Below are positions 1-8,273 of a stretch of DNA of 64,000 nt, one piece after another. The DNA comes from Paenibacillus sp. TCA20 (GTDB lineage Bacteria; Bacillota; Bacilli; Paenibacillales; Paenibacillaceae). A program made the translations under genes and the position numbers. The stretch is taken from positions 310,007-374,006 of the forward strand of contig NZ_BBIW01000002.1 of the NCBI RefSeq assembly GCF_000732325.1. The letters are read 5' to 3'. Numbering within the stretch: the stretch's first letter is position 1; the number at the start of each line of letters is the position of its first letter. The notes beneath the pieces are model-generated. The model was given only the letters and a program-made list of their open reading frames with translations, did not search any database and had not been told where the DNA came from.

Positions 1-221
1 CCTGATCTATCTTCTCCCTGGATCCCTATAGAGATGGCCTCCAAATAATAAGGAACAGCTTCTTGCTCAAGGCCTAATGAATCGTAAGTCCAGGCAATTT
101 GATAGCTTAATTGCGCCGTTTCCTCAGTTTCAGATCTATTTTTAATATGCAGTAATCTCTCCAGCGCTTCTTCCTTGTTTCCTTCATTTCTTAATTTAAT
201 GGCTTCCTCGATTAGATCCAT
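1..221 (-). CDS. Tetratricopeptide-repeat protein, 3' end outside window
   Basis: The minus strand reads from an ATG at 221 and runs off the left edge, giving 73 codons. It begins MDLIEEAIKLRNEGNKEEAL and continues with a second helix pair around AQLSYQIAWTYDSLGLEQEA. These are two TPR-like A/B helix pairs (positions of Y, G, A typical of TPR), so a small protein-binding scaffold is likely. An AAGGAG-type ribosome binding site lies at about 231-237, 9 bases before the ATG, which fixes the start. Specific partner and function cannot be told from the fragment. Confidence 0.7.
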   Translation of the reverse strand, partial: MDLIEEAIKLRNEGNKEEALERLLHIKNRSETEETAQLSYQIAWTYDSLGLEQEAVPYYLEAISIGIQGEDRS

Positions 222-287
222 AATGAATACTCCTTCTCGTAGCATGCTTGCAGTTATATCTTAACAAGCTCATAATCCACATTGAAG

Positions 288-1214
288 TCACTGATTAATT
301 ATACTTGTTTTTTCCCTGTTCATAAGTCCATCTACCCACTCATAGCATTCCGCAAGTTCAACATCCGTGATACGATCAGATCGGTGCTCGAACAGTATAA
401 GGACATTCGAATTCAGCTCCCGAATGGCGATCAAATAATCCTCGATCGGTGCCCAGCCATCAATAGGAGATAATCCCGGAAGTACCGGATGGTGTCTTAG
501 AACCGCATTATCTGTATAACGGGCATTGGATAAATGTATTAGCTTGGCATAGCGGGCGTACTCGTGAATCACTTTCATTGCATCAAAATCCGGATCGGTC
601 AATGTCTGAAGGAACAGCCGCGCCGTATCCAGACAGATTCGAATAGAGGGATACTTCTCCAGTAATCGAATCAGCAAATCGGTTTCCACGATAACACGCG
701 GTACGGCATCAAATTCAAGAACCGGTGTAAAATCGTAGAGCTCTCCATAATGAGATAATCTCTGAAATACCTCTTCACTTCTGGCTTCAAAGGATAACTC
801 CGAATCCTCCCTGTCCCATTCATACTCCGCTTCATTGTCGAAATACCACAGCTCCCAATCCTTCTGCGGATCCAGCCTTACCGGCTTAGGATAATGGAAC
901 AGTACATATGCCGGAGTTAAATGACGGTCACGTAGATACTCTAGCTCTTGCTCAATGAAACCAAAGGCTTCCTCTCTTACATTCTCATCTGAAGACATAA
1001 ACAGCGCATCCCGAAATTCATGCTGTCCAGATCGGGGAGCGAAATGGAACCCATATTTAAACCCATCCTTATGCGACAAGGACAAGAGCCTATCAAAATC
1101 CTCCTCAGACTCATATAAACAATTCTCAATCCCGAAAAAATGACTTTTGAAATCCCTTTCATATTTACCCAGGTCAAATCCACCATATTGTCCGATTAAA
1201 AATTGGGCAGGCAT
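288..1214 (-). CDS. Sugar phosphate isomerase/epimerase-like TIM barrel protein
   Basis: A 308-residue cytoplasmic protein with no signal peptide or membrane segment. The pattern fits the AP-endonuclease 2/xylose isomerase-like TIM barrel family: acidic and histidine residues at strand ends such as LEFDAVPR (near 170), CLDTARLFLQ (near 195), KLIHLSNAR (near 225) and LILFEHRSD (near 275). Families of this kind isomerise or epimerise sugars and bind a divalent metal through Glu/Asp/His residues. The substrate is not predictable. It stands alone, with a terminator-like palindrome (1321-1351) separating it from the upstream operon. Confidence in the fold is moderate to good, low for the reaction. 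Confidence 0.6.
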   Translation of the reverse strand: MPAQFLIGQYGGFDLGKYERDFKSHFFGIENCLYESEEDFDRLLSLSHKDGFKYGFHFAPRSGQHEFRDALFMSSDENVREEAFGFIEQELEYLRDRHLTPAYVLFHYPKPVRLDPQKDWELWYFDNEAEYEWDREDSELSFEARSEEVFQRLSHYGELYDFTPVLEFDAVPRVIVETDLLIRLLEKYPSIRICLDTARLFLQTLTDPDFDAMKVIHEYARYAKLIHLSNARYTDNAVLRHHPVLPGLSPIDGWAPIEDYLIAIRELNSNVLILFEHRSDRITDVELAECYEWVDGLMNREKTSIINQ

Positions 1215-1320
1215 CTAACTTCTCTCCTCATATGTACAAGTGATATTTCTCTAGTACTATATCATATTACCACCTCAATAGTTAAATTCTCCCATACAAC
1301 AATGAATGCAATAAAATGCA

Positions 1321-1351
1321 CAAAATGACCTCTAAATAAGAGATCATTTTG
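1321..1351 (-). terminator. Terminator-like palindrome after ABC permease operon
   Basis: CAAAATGA-C-CTCT / AGAG-A-TCATTTTG forms a long nearly perfect hairpin 15 bases downstream of the permease stop codon at 1367. On the minus transcript it is followed by a broken U-rich stretch (TGTGCATTTTATT), so it is weaker than a textbook terminator. It marks the probable end of the sigma factor/ABC operon. Confidence 0.55.
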
Positions 1352-1366
1352 CGTCACTTCCAACAG

Positions 1367-2509
1367 TTAATTTATATCTCCCACTCGTTCCCTTCTCCAC
1401 CGAAGCAGCAAGAACAGGCCGATCATTAGTATCAAGACCACATACAGAATTGGCTGTAAAAGTAACGGATCAACAATCCTTGCGGTTCTTACCAGCATGA
1501 TATCGAAGAACGGACTCAGCATCCATATGACGCAGGGCACCAGCGCTGCGATAATGATAACGTAATTACGAGCCAGACTTGAGATCATCGCCGTCAAGGT
1601 GGTGAACAGGAGCAGCAGCACATACAAGAGCCCCATCGTTATGAAGATGAATTCCATGAAGCTTAGATCATACCAATACGGGCCCAGCCAGCTGTTAAAA
1701 TAGGAGTTAATCGAGATCGGGTAGAACACACTCTTAATCTCATCTGAATAAAACATAAAGAATGCGGAGAGCTGAATGGCATATAGTACGGTCACCGCCA
1801 GAATTGCTGTTAACCATTTGATCAGGAAGTGTTTCCGCCCTGTTTTGGACGAATATTGCAAATAGATGACCCCATTACTTCGATCCCTGATATATAAGGG
1901 AATAAGCAGGAACATGCTGCTCACGAGGACCAAGATTTGAAGGAACCCAAGCAGAATCGTATAATTTTGCATTAACTCATCGGAGAAAAGAGAAGTAAAG
2001 ATGCCTTCTTTTTCATATTGTTCAACTTTCTCGAGCTGTGCATCATTTAAATCCATTATTGCAGCAGTATTTTTGCTCTCATATTGCTCAATTAGTCTCC
2101 CTCTTGCCCCTATTCCATAAAACAAGTCGTTGCGCTCCTTATGATTGTAGACATAACTGCTGACTTCAAAGGGCAGAATTCCTTCACCCGACTTTTGTTT
2201 GTATTCCTCATAAGAATTGACCCTGTATTCCTTGAAATAAGGATCTGATTTGATAAGCTGGTCTGCCTTCTGCTCCAGATCCGTTAATTGCTGCTTGAAA
2301 TCCTCAAATTCTTCTGTACCCATATGGTCCCCGTATTGTCCGAGCATCTGTATCGTCACTTGGTGCACGTCCCCATTCGGTCTGCCATTAGGAAAATATT
2401 TAAATGAAAATTCCAAAAACAAGAAATAAAAGATCACATGGAACAAAGCAAGAAAGATAAGCACCTTCGGATTAAAAATTTCCCGCAGCTCATAACCAAT
2501 TAATTTCAT
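1367..2509 (-). CDS. ABC transporter permease-like membrane protein (second of pair)
   Basis: The protein is 380 residues from the ATG at 2509, which has AAGGAGGGG 5-10 bases upstream. The frame stays open further upstream but that part overlaps the preceding gene and lacks a site. Residues 1-40 hold one membrane helix after MKLIGYELREIFNPK. A large extracytoplasmic region of about 150 residues follows (acidic/basic, no Cys), then about five to six membrane segments (ILLGFLQILVLVSSMFLLI to VVLILMIGLFLLL). This N-helix/big loop/C-terminal helices layout is that of ABC-2 type permeases. It lies 14 bases after the partner permease, in the operon with the ATPase at 3788-4687. The substrate is unknown; peptide or antimicrobial efflux/immunity is only a guess from the sigY-like context. 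Confidence 0.7.
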   Translation of the reverse strand: MKLIGYELREIFNPKVLIFLALFHVIFYFLFLEFSFKYFPNGRPNGDVHQVTIQMLGQYGDHMGTEEFEDFKQQLTDLEQKADQLIKSDPYFKEYRVNSYEEYKQKSGEGILPFEVSSYVYNHKERNDLFYGIGARGRLIEQYESKNTAAIMDLNDAQLEKVEQYEKEGIFTSLFSDELMQNYTILLGFLQILVLVSSMFLLIPLYIRDRSNGVIYLQYSSKTGRKHFLIKWLTAILAVTVLYAIQLSAFFMFYSDEIKSVFYPISINSYFNSWLGPYWYDLSFMEFIFITMGLLYVLLLLFTTLTAMISSLARNYVIIIAALVPCVIWMLSPFFDIMLVRTARIVDPLLLQPILYVVLILMIGLFLLLRWRRERVGDIN

Positions 2510-2523
2510 GTATTCCCCTCCTT

Positions 2524-3801
2524 TCACAGCCCCTGCTTCTTGAATTTGCGCATGCATAAGACAACCCCAAATGCCAGCAGGACAGTCCAGCTCAGGAGTG
2601 TAACAAGTTCGTACCATTGGTATGTGCGAAAGATCGATTGACCCATGAACATATATTGAGCTTCCAAGATCATATGAAATGAGTTAAATAAACTGGCCAG
2701 AATGAGGAAGCTGCCTGATGGTATAAATGACCGCCATGCCACAATGATGCCCAGACATAGGGCAAATACCCCAAATACATAGTAGCTGTTCCTGACCAAG
2801 ATCGATATAATGAACGCCATGCTGCTAAACATCAGCTGAGCCATCACAAATATGAGAATGACCAGCATGAGATATTCTAAGAAGCTTAATTCCCACCAAG
2901 GGATATAAGGGAAGTTTTTATCGGATATAAATAGGCTGCTCATGGATACATTCCACAGTCCTGAATAATCTGCCATGAGAAAATAGACTCCCAAGCTCGC
3001 TATAATCAGGAGCACACCCGAGATGAATGAACCGGTCAATGAGGCGAAGAGCTTGTCCCACATCAGCTTGCGGCCTCTTCGGGTCGAATAGACGACATGC
3101 TCGCTGCGGTGCTCCGTTTCGTATTTGCAGATCAAGCCTGTGATCAGTACCGCCAGCACCATAAGCTCGATCGCGATTCCGCCGAAGAGGGTCTCGAACA
3201 ACTTCGAATGCATGCGATACATGCCCCCATCAAAGAACAACTGCTTATGCTCTTCCTTGTCGATCAGCTCTCCCAGCCGTTCACCAAGTGCAGCAAATTG
3301 TGTCCTAATAAATTCAGCCGGGCTGCCTGTAACACCATACAGCTCCATTGCATCTTCCGCATAAGCTTCTACATCTAGCTGCTTATATACGGTATCTGCG
3401 GTTTGTGACTTCACGTAATAATGCTCAATCAGCATCGCTTGATGAAATATTTGCAGCTCATCTTCCGTGTATAAGCCAGGTTGATTATAAACGTATTTCG
3501 TCAGATTATCCTTCTCAAAAAAGCTTGCAGCCGTTTCATAACTCTGCTCTGTTCTAGACTCCGTCACCGCATTCATTTCACCCAGCGATTCGTTCGCCTT
3601 CTGACTCAAACCCGCAAGAGCTGCCTCATCCATTTCCGCTCCATATTCTGCCGTAAGCGCATTAACCAGCTGTAAATCCTCCTTAATGTAAGTCACGGGC
3701 CAGATCAGAAACACATTCCACAGAATGAATATAACGAGCAGGATCGGGAATACCGGTGCTTTCAGCACTTTTCTCAGCTCATACCCTTTAATGCCCCGCA
3801 T
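2524..3801 (-). CDS. ABC-2 type permease-like membrane protein (first of pair)
   Basis: The protein is about 425 residues. The ATG at 3801 is preferred because AGGAG sits 9 bases upstream; the ATG at 3810 touches the site directly. It overlaps the end of the ATPase gene by 14 bases, implying translational coupling. Topology matches the next gene: an N-terminal helix (APVFPILLVIFILWNVFLIW), a long outside loop of about 170 residues, then about six helices from IAIELMVLAVLITGLI to the C-terminus, ending in a basic tail (MRKFKKQGL). Both permeases begin with a related GYELR(K/E) segment, suggesting ancient duplication and a heterodimeric channel driven by the neighbouring ATPase. Confidence 0.7.
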   Translation of the reverse strand: MRGIKGYELRKVLKAPVFPILLVIFILWNVFLIWPVTYIKEDLQLVNALTAEYGAEMDEAALAGLSQKANESLGEMNAVTESRTEQSYETAASFFEKDNLTKYVYNQPGLYTEDELQIFHQAMLIEHYYVKSQTADTVYKQLDVEAYAEDAMELYGVTGSPAEFIRTQFAALGERLGELIDKEEHKQLFFDGGMYRMHSKLFETLFGGIAIELMVLAVLITGLICKYETEHRSEHVVYSTRRGRKLMWDKLFASLTGSFISGVLLIIASLGVYFLMADYSGLWNVSMSSLFISDKNFPYIPWWELSFLEYLMLVILIFVMAQLMFSSMAFIISILVRNSYYVFGVFALCLGIIVAWRSFIPSGSFLILASLFNSFHMILEAQYMFMGQSIFRTYQWYELVTLLSWTVLLAFGVVLCMRKFKKQGL

Positions 3802-4687
3802 AGACTTCATCTCCTGCTAGGTTCACCTCATCCTGATAAGTGTATATGAACACATCCTCAAGACTTGGTATGACTTTACTCGAAACGATATCCGGCTCGC
3901 CTGCTTCTGTTAAGAAGCGAACCTTCAGCCTGCCGAGCTCCTGCTTCTCGGACAAGATCAAATATTTTTCTTTCAGCACTTCTGCCTCCTCATAGCTCAG
4001 CTCCGTCTCGTACACTTTATCTTCAAGACGTGCGCACAAGGATTCCACACTCTCCTTATACAGCAAACGCCGATCCTTGATCATCAGGATTTCGTTTGCA
4101 ATGAGCTCCACATCAGACACAATATGCGTAGATAAAATGATAATTCGATCCCGTGCCAGCCGGGTAAGCAAATTACGGAATCTCACCCGCTCCTTCGGGT
4201 CAAGCCCTGCCGTTGGTTCATCCAGAATCAATATCTCAGGATCATTCAGCATCGCTTGAGCAATGCCAACTCTCTGGATCATCCCGCCAGAGAATTTTTT
4301 CATTTTCTTGTTTTTGACACTCTCCAATGCTACAAGTGCCAGCAATTCATTAATCTTGGTCGAGGCCTGCTCCCTGCCCATTCCTTTCAGAGCAGCAATG
4401 TAGTGCAGGTACTGCACCGGCGTATCATTCTTATAATATCCGAACTGCTGCGGCAAATAGCCGAGTCGATCTCGGTATCTCTCCCCCATCTGCACGATGT
4501 CTTCTCCGCCATACAGAATCTCGCCTTTTGTTGGAAAAAGAAGGGTTGTCAGCATTTTAATCAGTGTCGTTTTGCCCGCTCCGTTCGGAGCAAGCAAACC
4601 GTACACCCCGCTCGCAAGCTCACAGCTGATCTCCTCCAGCGCAGTGAAGGTACCGAATTTCTTCGTTACTTGATTAATGGTTAACAT
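3788..4687 (-). CDS. ABC transporter ATP-binding protein
   Basis: The nucleotide-binding domain is 299 residues. Walker A is APNGAGKTT (about 34-42) and the Q-loop region is YLPQQFGYY. The ABC signature is FSGGMIQRVGIAQAM (about 133-147), Walker B is ILILDEPTAGLDP (about 153-165) and the H-loop is STHIVSDVE. The last 90 residues are an accessory tail typical of ABC-2 exporters. It lies 3 bases after the membrane protein at 4691-5461 and overlaps the first permease gene. It should energise the two permeases downstream. Its position behind an ECF sigma factor resembles yxlF of the B. subtilis sigY operon; orthology is inferred from layout and not from alignment. Confidence 0.88.
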   Translation of the reverse strand: MLTINQVTKKFGTFTALEEISCELASGVYGLLAPNGAGKTTLIKMLTTLLFPTKGEILYGGEDIVQMGERYRDRLGYLPQQFGYYKNDTPVQYLHYIAALKGMGREQASTKINELLALVALESVKNKKMKKFSGGMIQRVGIAQAMLNDPEILILDEPTAGLDPKERVRFRNLLTRLARDRIIILSTHIVSDVELIANEILMIKDRRLLYKESVESLCARLEDKVYETELSYEEAEVLKEKYLILSEKQELGRLKVRFLTEAGEPDIVSSKVIPSLEDVFIYTYQDEVNLAGDEVYAGH

Positions 4688-4690
4688 GAA

Positions 4691-5461
4691 TTATCTATAG
4701 CCTCCTGCCTGCTGTAATTGAAACATTTGTTTGAGATGACGGGCATACAGCATAAAGCCCGCTATCGCGATAAATCCGTACACGAGAAGTGGAACCTGGT
4801 TCAAGACCTGCTCAAAGACCGGTCCCAGCCCCAAGGAGAGCAGTACATTAACACTAATCCAGCTCATACCAGCGATAAGCCAGGACCAGCCCGATTTCAC
4901 ATGCAGCTGAAAGTACATGAACAAGGCTGAAAAAATAAACAGCGAGCTGGCTGACATAAGGATGCTTCTTGCCACATCAAACCCTTCAATTTGCACGGCA
5001 AGCACCATAATTGAGATCATATTTGCGGCAAGGCTGAGCAGGCTGAATATGAGCATTCGAAATGCAGCCAGCTGATGGACGTTATATTTGCACGCCATCT
5101 CTGTTTCGTAGGTGCTCTTGGTACGAAGCTGAACGAAGAACATTACCGCAATCGTAAAATACAGCACAGGCGATGTCGTGAAGATAAGTACGGACATAGA
5201 CCATGGAGAAGCTGAATTTACTTGTTCTCCGGCAGCATAGCCAAACAGCACCATAATGAGGAGTCCAACAATTGTAATCAACGCAATTTCTGCTCGATCC
5301 TTGAACAGCACCCGCAGGCCTAGCTGGCGTGCCATATCCATCAAGTTCCGTGAGAGCGATGGCTTCGGCATCAATCCTCTTGCTACGATGTGCTCCACCT
5401 CGGTACGGATGGTATCCTCATCCGGGAATTCAACATAGAACGGCTTGTCATTATGAGGCAT
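4691..5461 (-). CDS. Membrane protein co-encoded with ECF sigma factor, possible anti-sigma factor
   Basis: The protein is 256 residues. The start ATG overlaps the sigma factor stop by 11 bases and has GGAGGTGAATACCG before it, so the two are coupled. An N-terminal soluble part of about 60 residues (PFYVEFPDEDTIRTEVEHI onward) is followed by six hydrophobic segments (IALITIVGLLIMVLFGY, VLYFTIAVMFFVQL, MLIFSLLSLAANMISIMVL, LMSASSLFIFSALFMY, WLIAGMSWISVNVLL, LLVYGFIAIAGFML). A soluble N-terminus plus membrane part directly behind a sigma gene is the usual place for an anti-sigma factor, but no zinc-binding HxxxCxxC motif is present. I therefore infer the role from position only. It could instead be a third transporter subunit. 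Confidence 0.55.
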   Translation of the reverse strand: MPHNDKPFYVEFPDEDTIRTEVEHIVARGLMPKPSLSRNLMDMARQLGLRVLFKDRAEIALITIVGLLIMVLFGYAAGEQVNSASPWSMSVLIFTTSPVLYFTIAVMFFVQLRTKSTYETEMACKYNVHQLAAFRMLIFSLLSLAANMISIMVLAVQIEGFDVARSILMSASSLFIFSALFMYFQLHVKSGWSWLIAGMSWISVNVLLSLGLGPVFEQVLNQVPLLVYGFIAIAGFMLYARHLKQMFQLQQAGGYR

Positions 5462-6014
5462 CGGTATTCACCTCCAGCTTCTTTTTTATTTTGCGAATCA
5501 TTGCATAGTATTTGGATTTTACTGTAGATTCCGGGAGTTGCAGCATATCCGCGATCTCAAGAAACGTATATTCGCCAAAAATTTTAAGCCTGAATATGGA
5601 CTGGCTGCCCGGTTCCAATTCACTAACAACGTGCATAATTCTCATGACTTCCTCTCTGTTCTCTACACGGATCGTAAAGTCTTCCGGCTCGGACATGACA
5701 TGCTGGTCCTCCTCCATCGTTTCCGTCGATTGACGATAGCGGAAGGCTCTGGACCGATAATAATCGATCACTCGATTGGTGGCGATCCGATACAGCCAGG
5801 TACGAAACGCAGCTCTCTTCCCGTCAAAGTGCTGAATGGACTGCAGCATGGAAATAAAAATTTCCTGTGTGAGGTCCATCGACTGCTCCTTGTCCATCGT
5901 CTGTCTATATACGTAGCTGTAAATCTCCTTGTAATAGGACGATACCAGCTTATCCGCCGCGGCTTTATTCGATTGTCTCTTGATCTGCCTGATCCACTGT
6001 TTCTCAGATTCCAT
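5451..6014 (-). CDS. ECF-type RNA polymerase sigma factor
   Basis: The sigma factor is 187 residues from ATG 6014 (GGAG 10 bases upstream; an in-frame TTG two codons earlier is too close to it). Region 2 is visible as SMDLTQEIFISMLQSIQHF followed by AFRTWLYRIATNRVIDYYR (about 47-82), the core-binding and -10 recognition helices. A variable linker rich in Glu and Met follows. Region 4 is ELEPGSQSIFRLKIFGEYTF with the helix-turn-helix FLEIADMLQLPESTVKSKYY (about 150-172). There is no extra C-terminal domain. It is the first gene of a five-gene minus-strand operon with a membrane protein and an ABC exporter, as in the B. subtilis sigY operon. It probably controls its own operon. Confidence 0.9.
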   Translation of the reverse strand: MESEKQWIRQIKRQSNKAAADKLVSSYYKEIYSYVYRQTMDKEQSMDLTQEIFISMLQSIQHFDGKRAAFRTWLYRIATNRVIDYYRSRAFRYRQSTETMEEDQHVMSEPEDFTIRVENREEVMRIMHVVSELEPGSQSIFRLKIFGEYTFLEIADMLQLPESTVKSKYYAMIRKIKKKLEVNTDAS

Positions 6015-6143
6015 AAACAAAGCGCTCCATTCCTATCAAACCGGTTCGTTTATATATGCGTAGTCCTTGTCCAAATAGTTTGACACAAGATTAAATATAT
6101 TTTTCATTACAGCAGCAAAACGAACTATAAATGATGTTCAAGC

Positions 6144-6187
6144 AAAAAAAAGCTGTCCTCAAATAGGTTAACTATTTGAAAACAGCT
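6144..6187 (-). terminator. Intrinsic terminator/attenuator-like hairpin upstream of sigma operon
   Basis: On the minus transcript AGCTGTTTTCAAATAG and CTATTTGAGGACAGCT form a 16-bp stem (two U-G pairs) with a 5-base loop, followed by seven U (plus-strand A run 6144-6150). It points toward the ECF sigma gene about 130 bases away. No minus-strand gene lies upstream for it to terminate, since 6408-7649 is on the plus strand. Confidence 0.75.
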
Positions 6188-6359
6188 GTATGTTTAGATT
6201 AAGCTAAATGGTCATTTAGAACCCCAATAAAAGAACATATGTTCGATAATTGCAGCTTCGGAATTAGACAGGCGTCGCCTCGCTTTTCATATTATTAGTA
6301 TAAATCCTGAATAAATATAAGTCTATATTTTTCCAAATAAATCATCTATATTTTGATAG

Positions 6360-6371
6360 ACCTGGCCAGGT
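6360..6371. promoter_or_regulatory. Palindromic operator candidate before MFS gene
   Basis: ACCTGGCCAGGT is a perfect 12-bp palindrome ending 37 bases before the GTG start of the MFS transporter and 22 before its GGAGG site. The position suits a repressor operator at or just after the transcription start. The cognate regulator is not evident nearby. Confidence 0.4.
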
Positions 6372-6407
6372 GAATACATTGGGTTCATGAATGGAGGCTA
6401 GCTGGAA

Positions 6408-7649
6408 GTGAAGATTCGGTTGTGGAGTACCAATCTGAAGATCCGATTATTTGGGGAATCGCTGTTCAACATGCTGTACTGGATGTACTTCCCCTTCATT
6501 ACGGTTTATTTCAGCGAAGTGTTTGGATTACAGACAGCTGGGCTAATGATGACGGTTCCTCCCTTGTTCAGTTTGGCTGGCAGCTTAATTGGCGGATACA
6601 TGGCTGACCGTCTGGGCAGACGTACCGTAATGCTTATCGGTACAGCACTGCAGACCATCATGTTTGCCCTGTTTGCCGTATCGACTCATCATGTAGTGGA
6701 TTATGCGGCTTTTATTGGTATTGGTCTCGGTTCCGCCCTGTACAAACCCGCCAGTTCCGCAATGGTGGCAGATCTGGTCCCGCAGGAGGACCGTAGACAA
6801 GTATTTGCTGCTTATACGACGGCGAACAATTTAGGAGCCGTGCTTGGGCCTGCCTTAGGCGCTGTTTTCTTCTTCGAATATCGGCAAGAGCTGCTGTGGT
6901 GCTGTACATCCATCATGCTGATCTACTCGGCTCTGATCTTGTTCTTCGTTCATGAGAGCAAGCCTGAATATGATACCGATCGTACATCATCCCATTCATT
7001 TATGAGCTTACTGAGGGAACAATGGACAGGCTACGGGATTATTTTCCGAGACAAAATGTTTCTTCTATACTTGCTGGCAGGAATATTCTCACTCATTTCA
7101 ATCATGCAGCTGGATCTTTATTTAGCAGTCTATATTACAAATTACGTGCCAGCACAGTCCTTAATTTCTATGTTTGATATACACATCCAGTTGGAGCATA
7201 CTGAAATATTGGGCTGGGTTCTCGGCTTGAACGGTCTGATGTTTGTGCTGTTTGTACTTCCAGTCACCCGATGGCTGCGTCCTGTTCAAGACCGGAACGT
7301 ATTCATTCTGTCTGCATTGCTGACAGGAATCGGTACATTTCTACTCGGACTGGGCACGAATATCTGGTACTTGTTTGGCTGCACAATCATTTTCACAATC
7401 GGAGAAATCGTAAGATCACCCGTGATGCATAGCTTCATCAGCCATTACGCTCCAGAGCACGCCAGAGGTCAATATATGGGGGCAGACCATTTGCAGTATA
7501 TTGCCGGACGTCTGTTTGCACCCGTTACTGTTTTTTTATCTGCCTGGGTTGCCCCGCTCGGTATCTTCAGCCTGATTTTTGCTTCATCGATGATCAGTGC
7601 ATTACTGTACTATGGGTTATTTCGAGGACTTCAATCAAGTGGCGTATAA
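6408..7649 (+). CDS. Major facilitator superfamily efflux transporter
   Basis: The protein is 413 residues. The GTG start at 6408 is supported by GGAGG at 6394-6398. About twelve membrane helices are visible. The family motif A is GGYMADRLGRRTVML between helices 2 and 3 (about 62-76), and a motif C-like AVLGPALGAVFF lies in helix 5 (about 143-154). Lack of a signal sequence and the helix-rich layout put it in the plasma membrane as a proton-coupled, DHA1-type drug or metabolite exporter. The substrate is unknown. It is transcribed alone; a palindrome 37 bases upstream suggests repression by an unidentified regulator. Confidence 0.85.
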   Translation: MKIRLWSTNLKIRLFGESLFNMLYWMYFPFITVYFSEVFGLQTAGLMMTVPPLFSLAGSLIGGYMADRLGRRTVMLIGTALQTIMFALFAVSTHHVVDYAAFIGIGLGSALYKPASSAMVADLVPQEDRRQVFAAYTTANNLGAVLGPALGAVFFFEYRQELLWCCTSIMLIYSALILFFVHESKPEYDTDRTSSHSFMSLLREQWTGYGIIFRDKMFLLYLLAGIFSLISIMQLDLYLAVYITNYVPAQSLISMFDIHIQLEHTEILGWVLGLNGLMFVLFVLPVTRWLRPVQDRNVFILSALLTGIGTFLLGLGTNIWYLFGCTIIFTIGEIVRSPVMHSFISHYAPEHARGQYMGADHLQYIAGRLFAPVTVFLSAWVAPLGIFSLIFASSMISALLYYGLFRGLQSSGV

Positions 7650-7729
7650 ATCATTCCAGCATCCGAAATATGGCGTGCAATTGCCTATAATAGAAAAAAA
7701 GAGACACAGTACTTGTGTCTTTTACGTCT

Positions 7730-8230
7730 TTAGGTTGCTGCATTTGCAGCATTATTCTGCCTGGCCTGAATCGAGTGAACTCCCATTACAACGGCGATCC
7801 ATTCGTAAGAATCCACTTCACTTGACAGGTTATCCAAACGATACGAGCCGGGTCCGAAGAAGCCCGAGGTTCTTGTAAAGGTCGCAGCAACCTTCCCTGA
7901 CTCATCCTCAATCGTATATTCTTTGGAGAAAGCCGGAGAAGTGATGGAATAGATTCCTCGTGAGCCCGCATGATATTCATACCTTTTCGTGAAAAAGCTC
8001 ATCTTGGCTCTGACGATTCCAACAATCTCTTCACCAGGATCCATTACATTCCACTTTCCCGAGAACGCACGAAATTTACCTGAATAAACCAAATCTCGGG
8101 ATGGACCATAAATGTCCAGAGAAGTGCCGAAAGCACTCTTTAAATCGATACTTCCGGCTTCCTGTCCCGTGCCATCCACAATTTCTGTCATACCCGAGCT
8201 GAAAAAGTTATTCCTGAAATTAAGCTCCAT
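7730..8230 (-). CDS. LURP-one-related/tubby-like small protein
   Basis: The protein is 166 residues from ATG 8230, with GAGAGGGG 7 bases upstream. It is made of short beta strands with the pattern seen in LOR/YxjI-like proteins: GSIDLKSAFGTSLDIY, FRAFSGKWNVMD, VRAKMSFFTKRYEYHA, YSITSPAFSKEYTIED, GSYRLDNL. The tubby-like fold is a closed barrel around a hydrophobic helix, here the C-terminal YEWIAVVMGVHSIQ. The function of bacterial members is not established. It lies 43 bases after the 8274-8909 gene and may be co-transcribed with it. Confidence 0.5.
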   Translation of the reverse strand: MELNFRNNFFSSGMTEIVDGTGQEAGSIDLKSAFGTSLDIYGPSRDLVYSGKFRAFSGKWNVMDPGEEIVGIVRAKMSFFTKRYEYHAGSRGIYSITSPAFSKEYTIEDESGKVAATFTRTSGFFGPGSYRLDNLSSEVDSYEWIAVVMGVHSIQARQNNAANAAT

Positions 8231-8273
8231 TCCGCTTCCCCTCTCCATAAGGTAATACACACCTTACAATGAC

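Larger units (their letters stand above)
6015..6407. other. Intergenic region between divergent sigma-factor operon and MFS gene
   Basis: These 393 bases, the spacer between the two start codons, hold no gene I can support. The region contains the leader of the sigma operon, with a minus-strand terminator hairpin at 6144-6187, a very AT-rich stretch (6296-6355) and a 12-bp palindrome at 6360-6371 near the MFS gene. I could not define a convincing ECF or sigma-A promoter by eye. Confidence 0.6.

Noticed and set aside
5538..6083. 181-codon plus-strand ORF opposite the sigma factor gene
   Set aside because: Antisense shadow of a well-supported ECF sigma factor; no binding site or domain.
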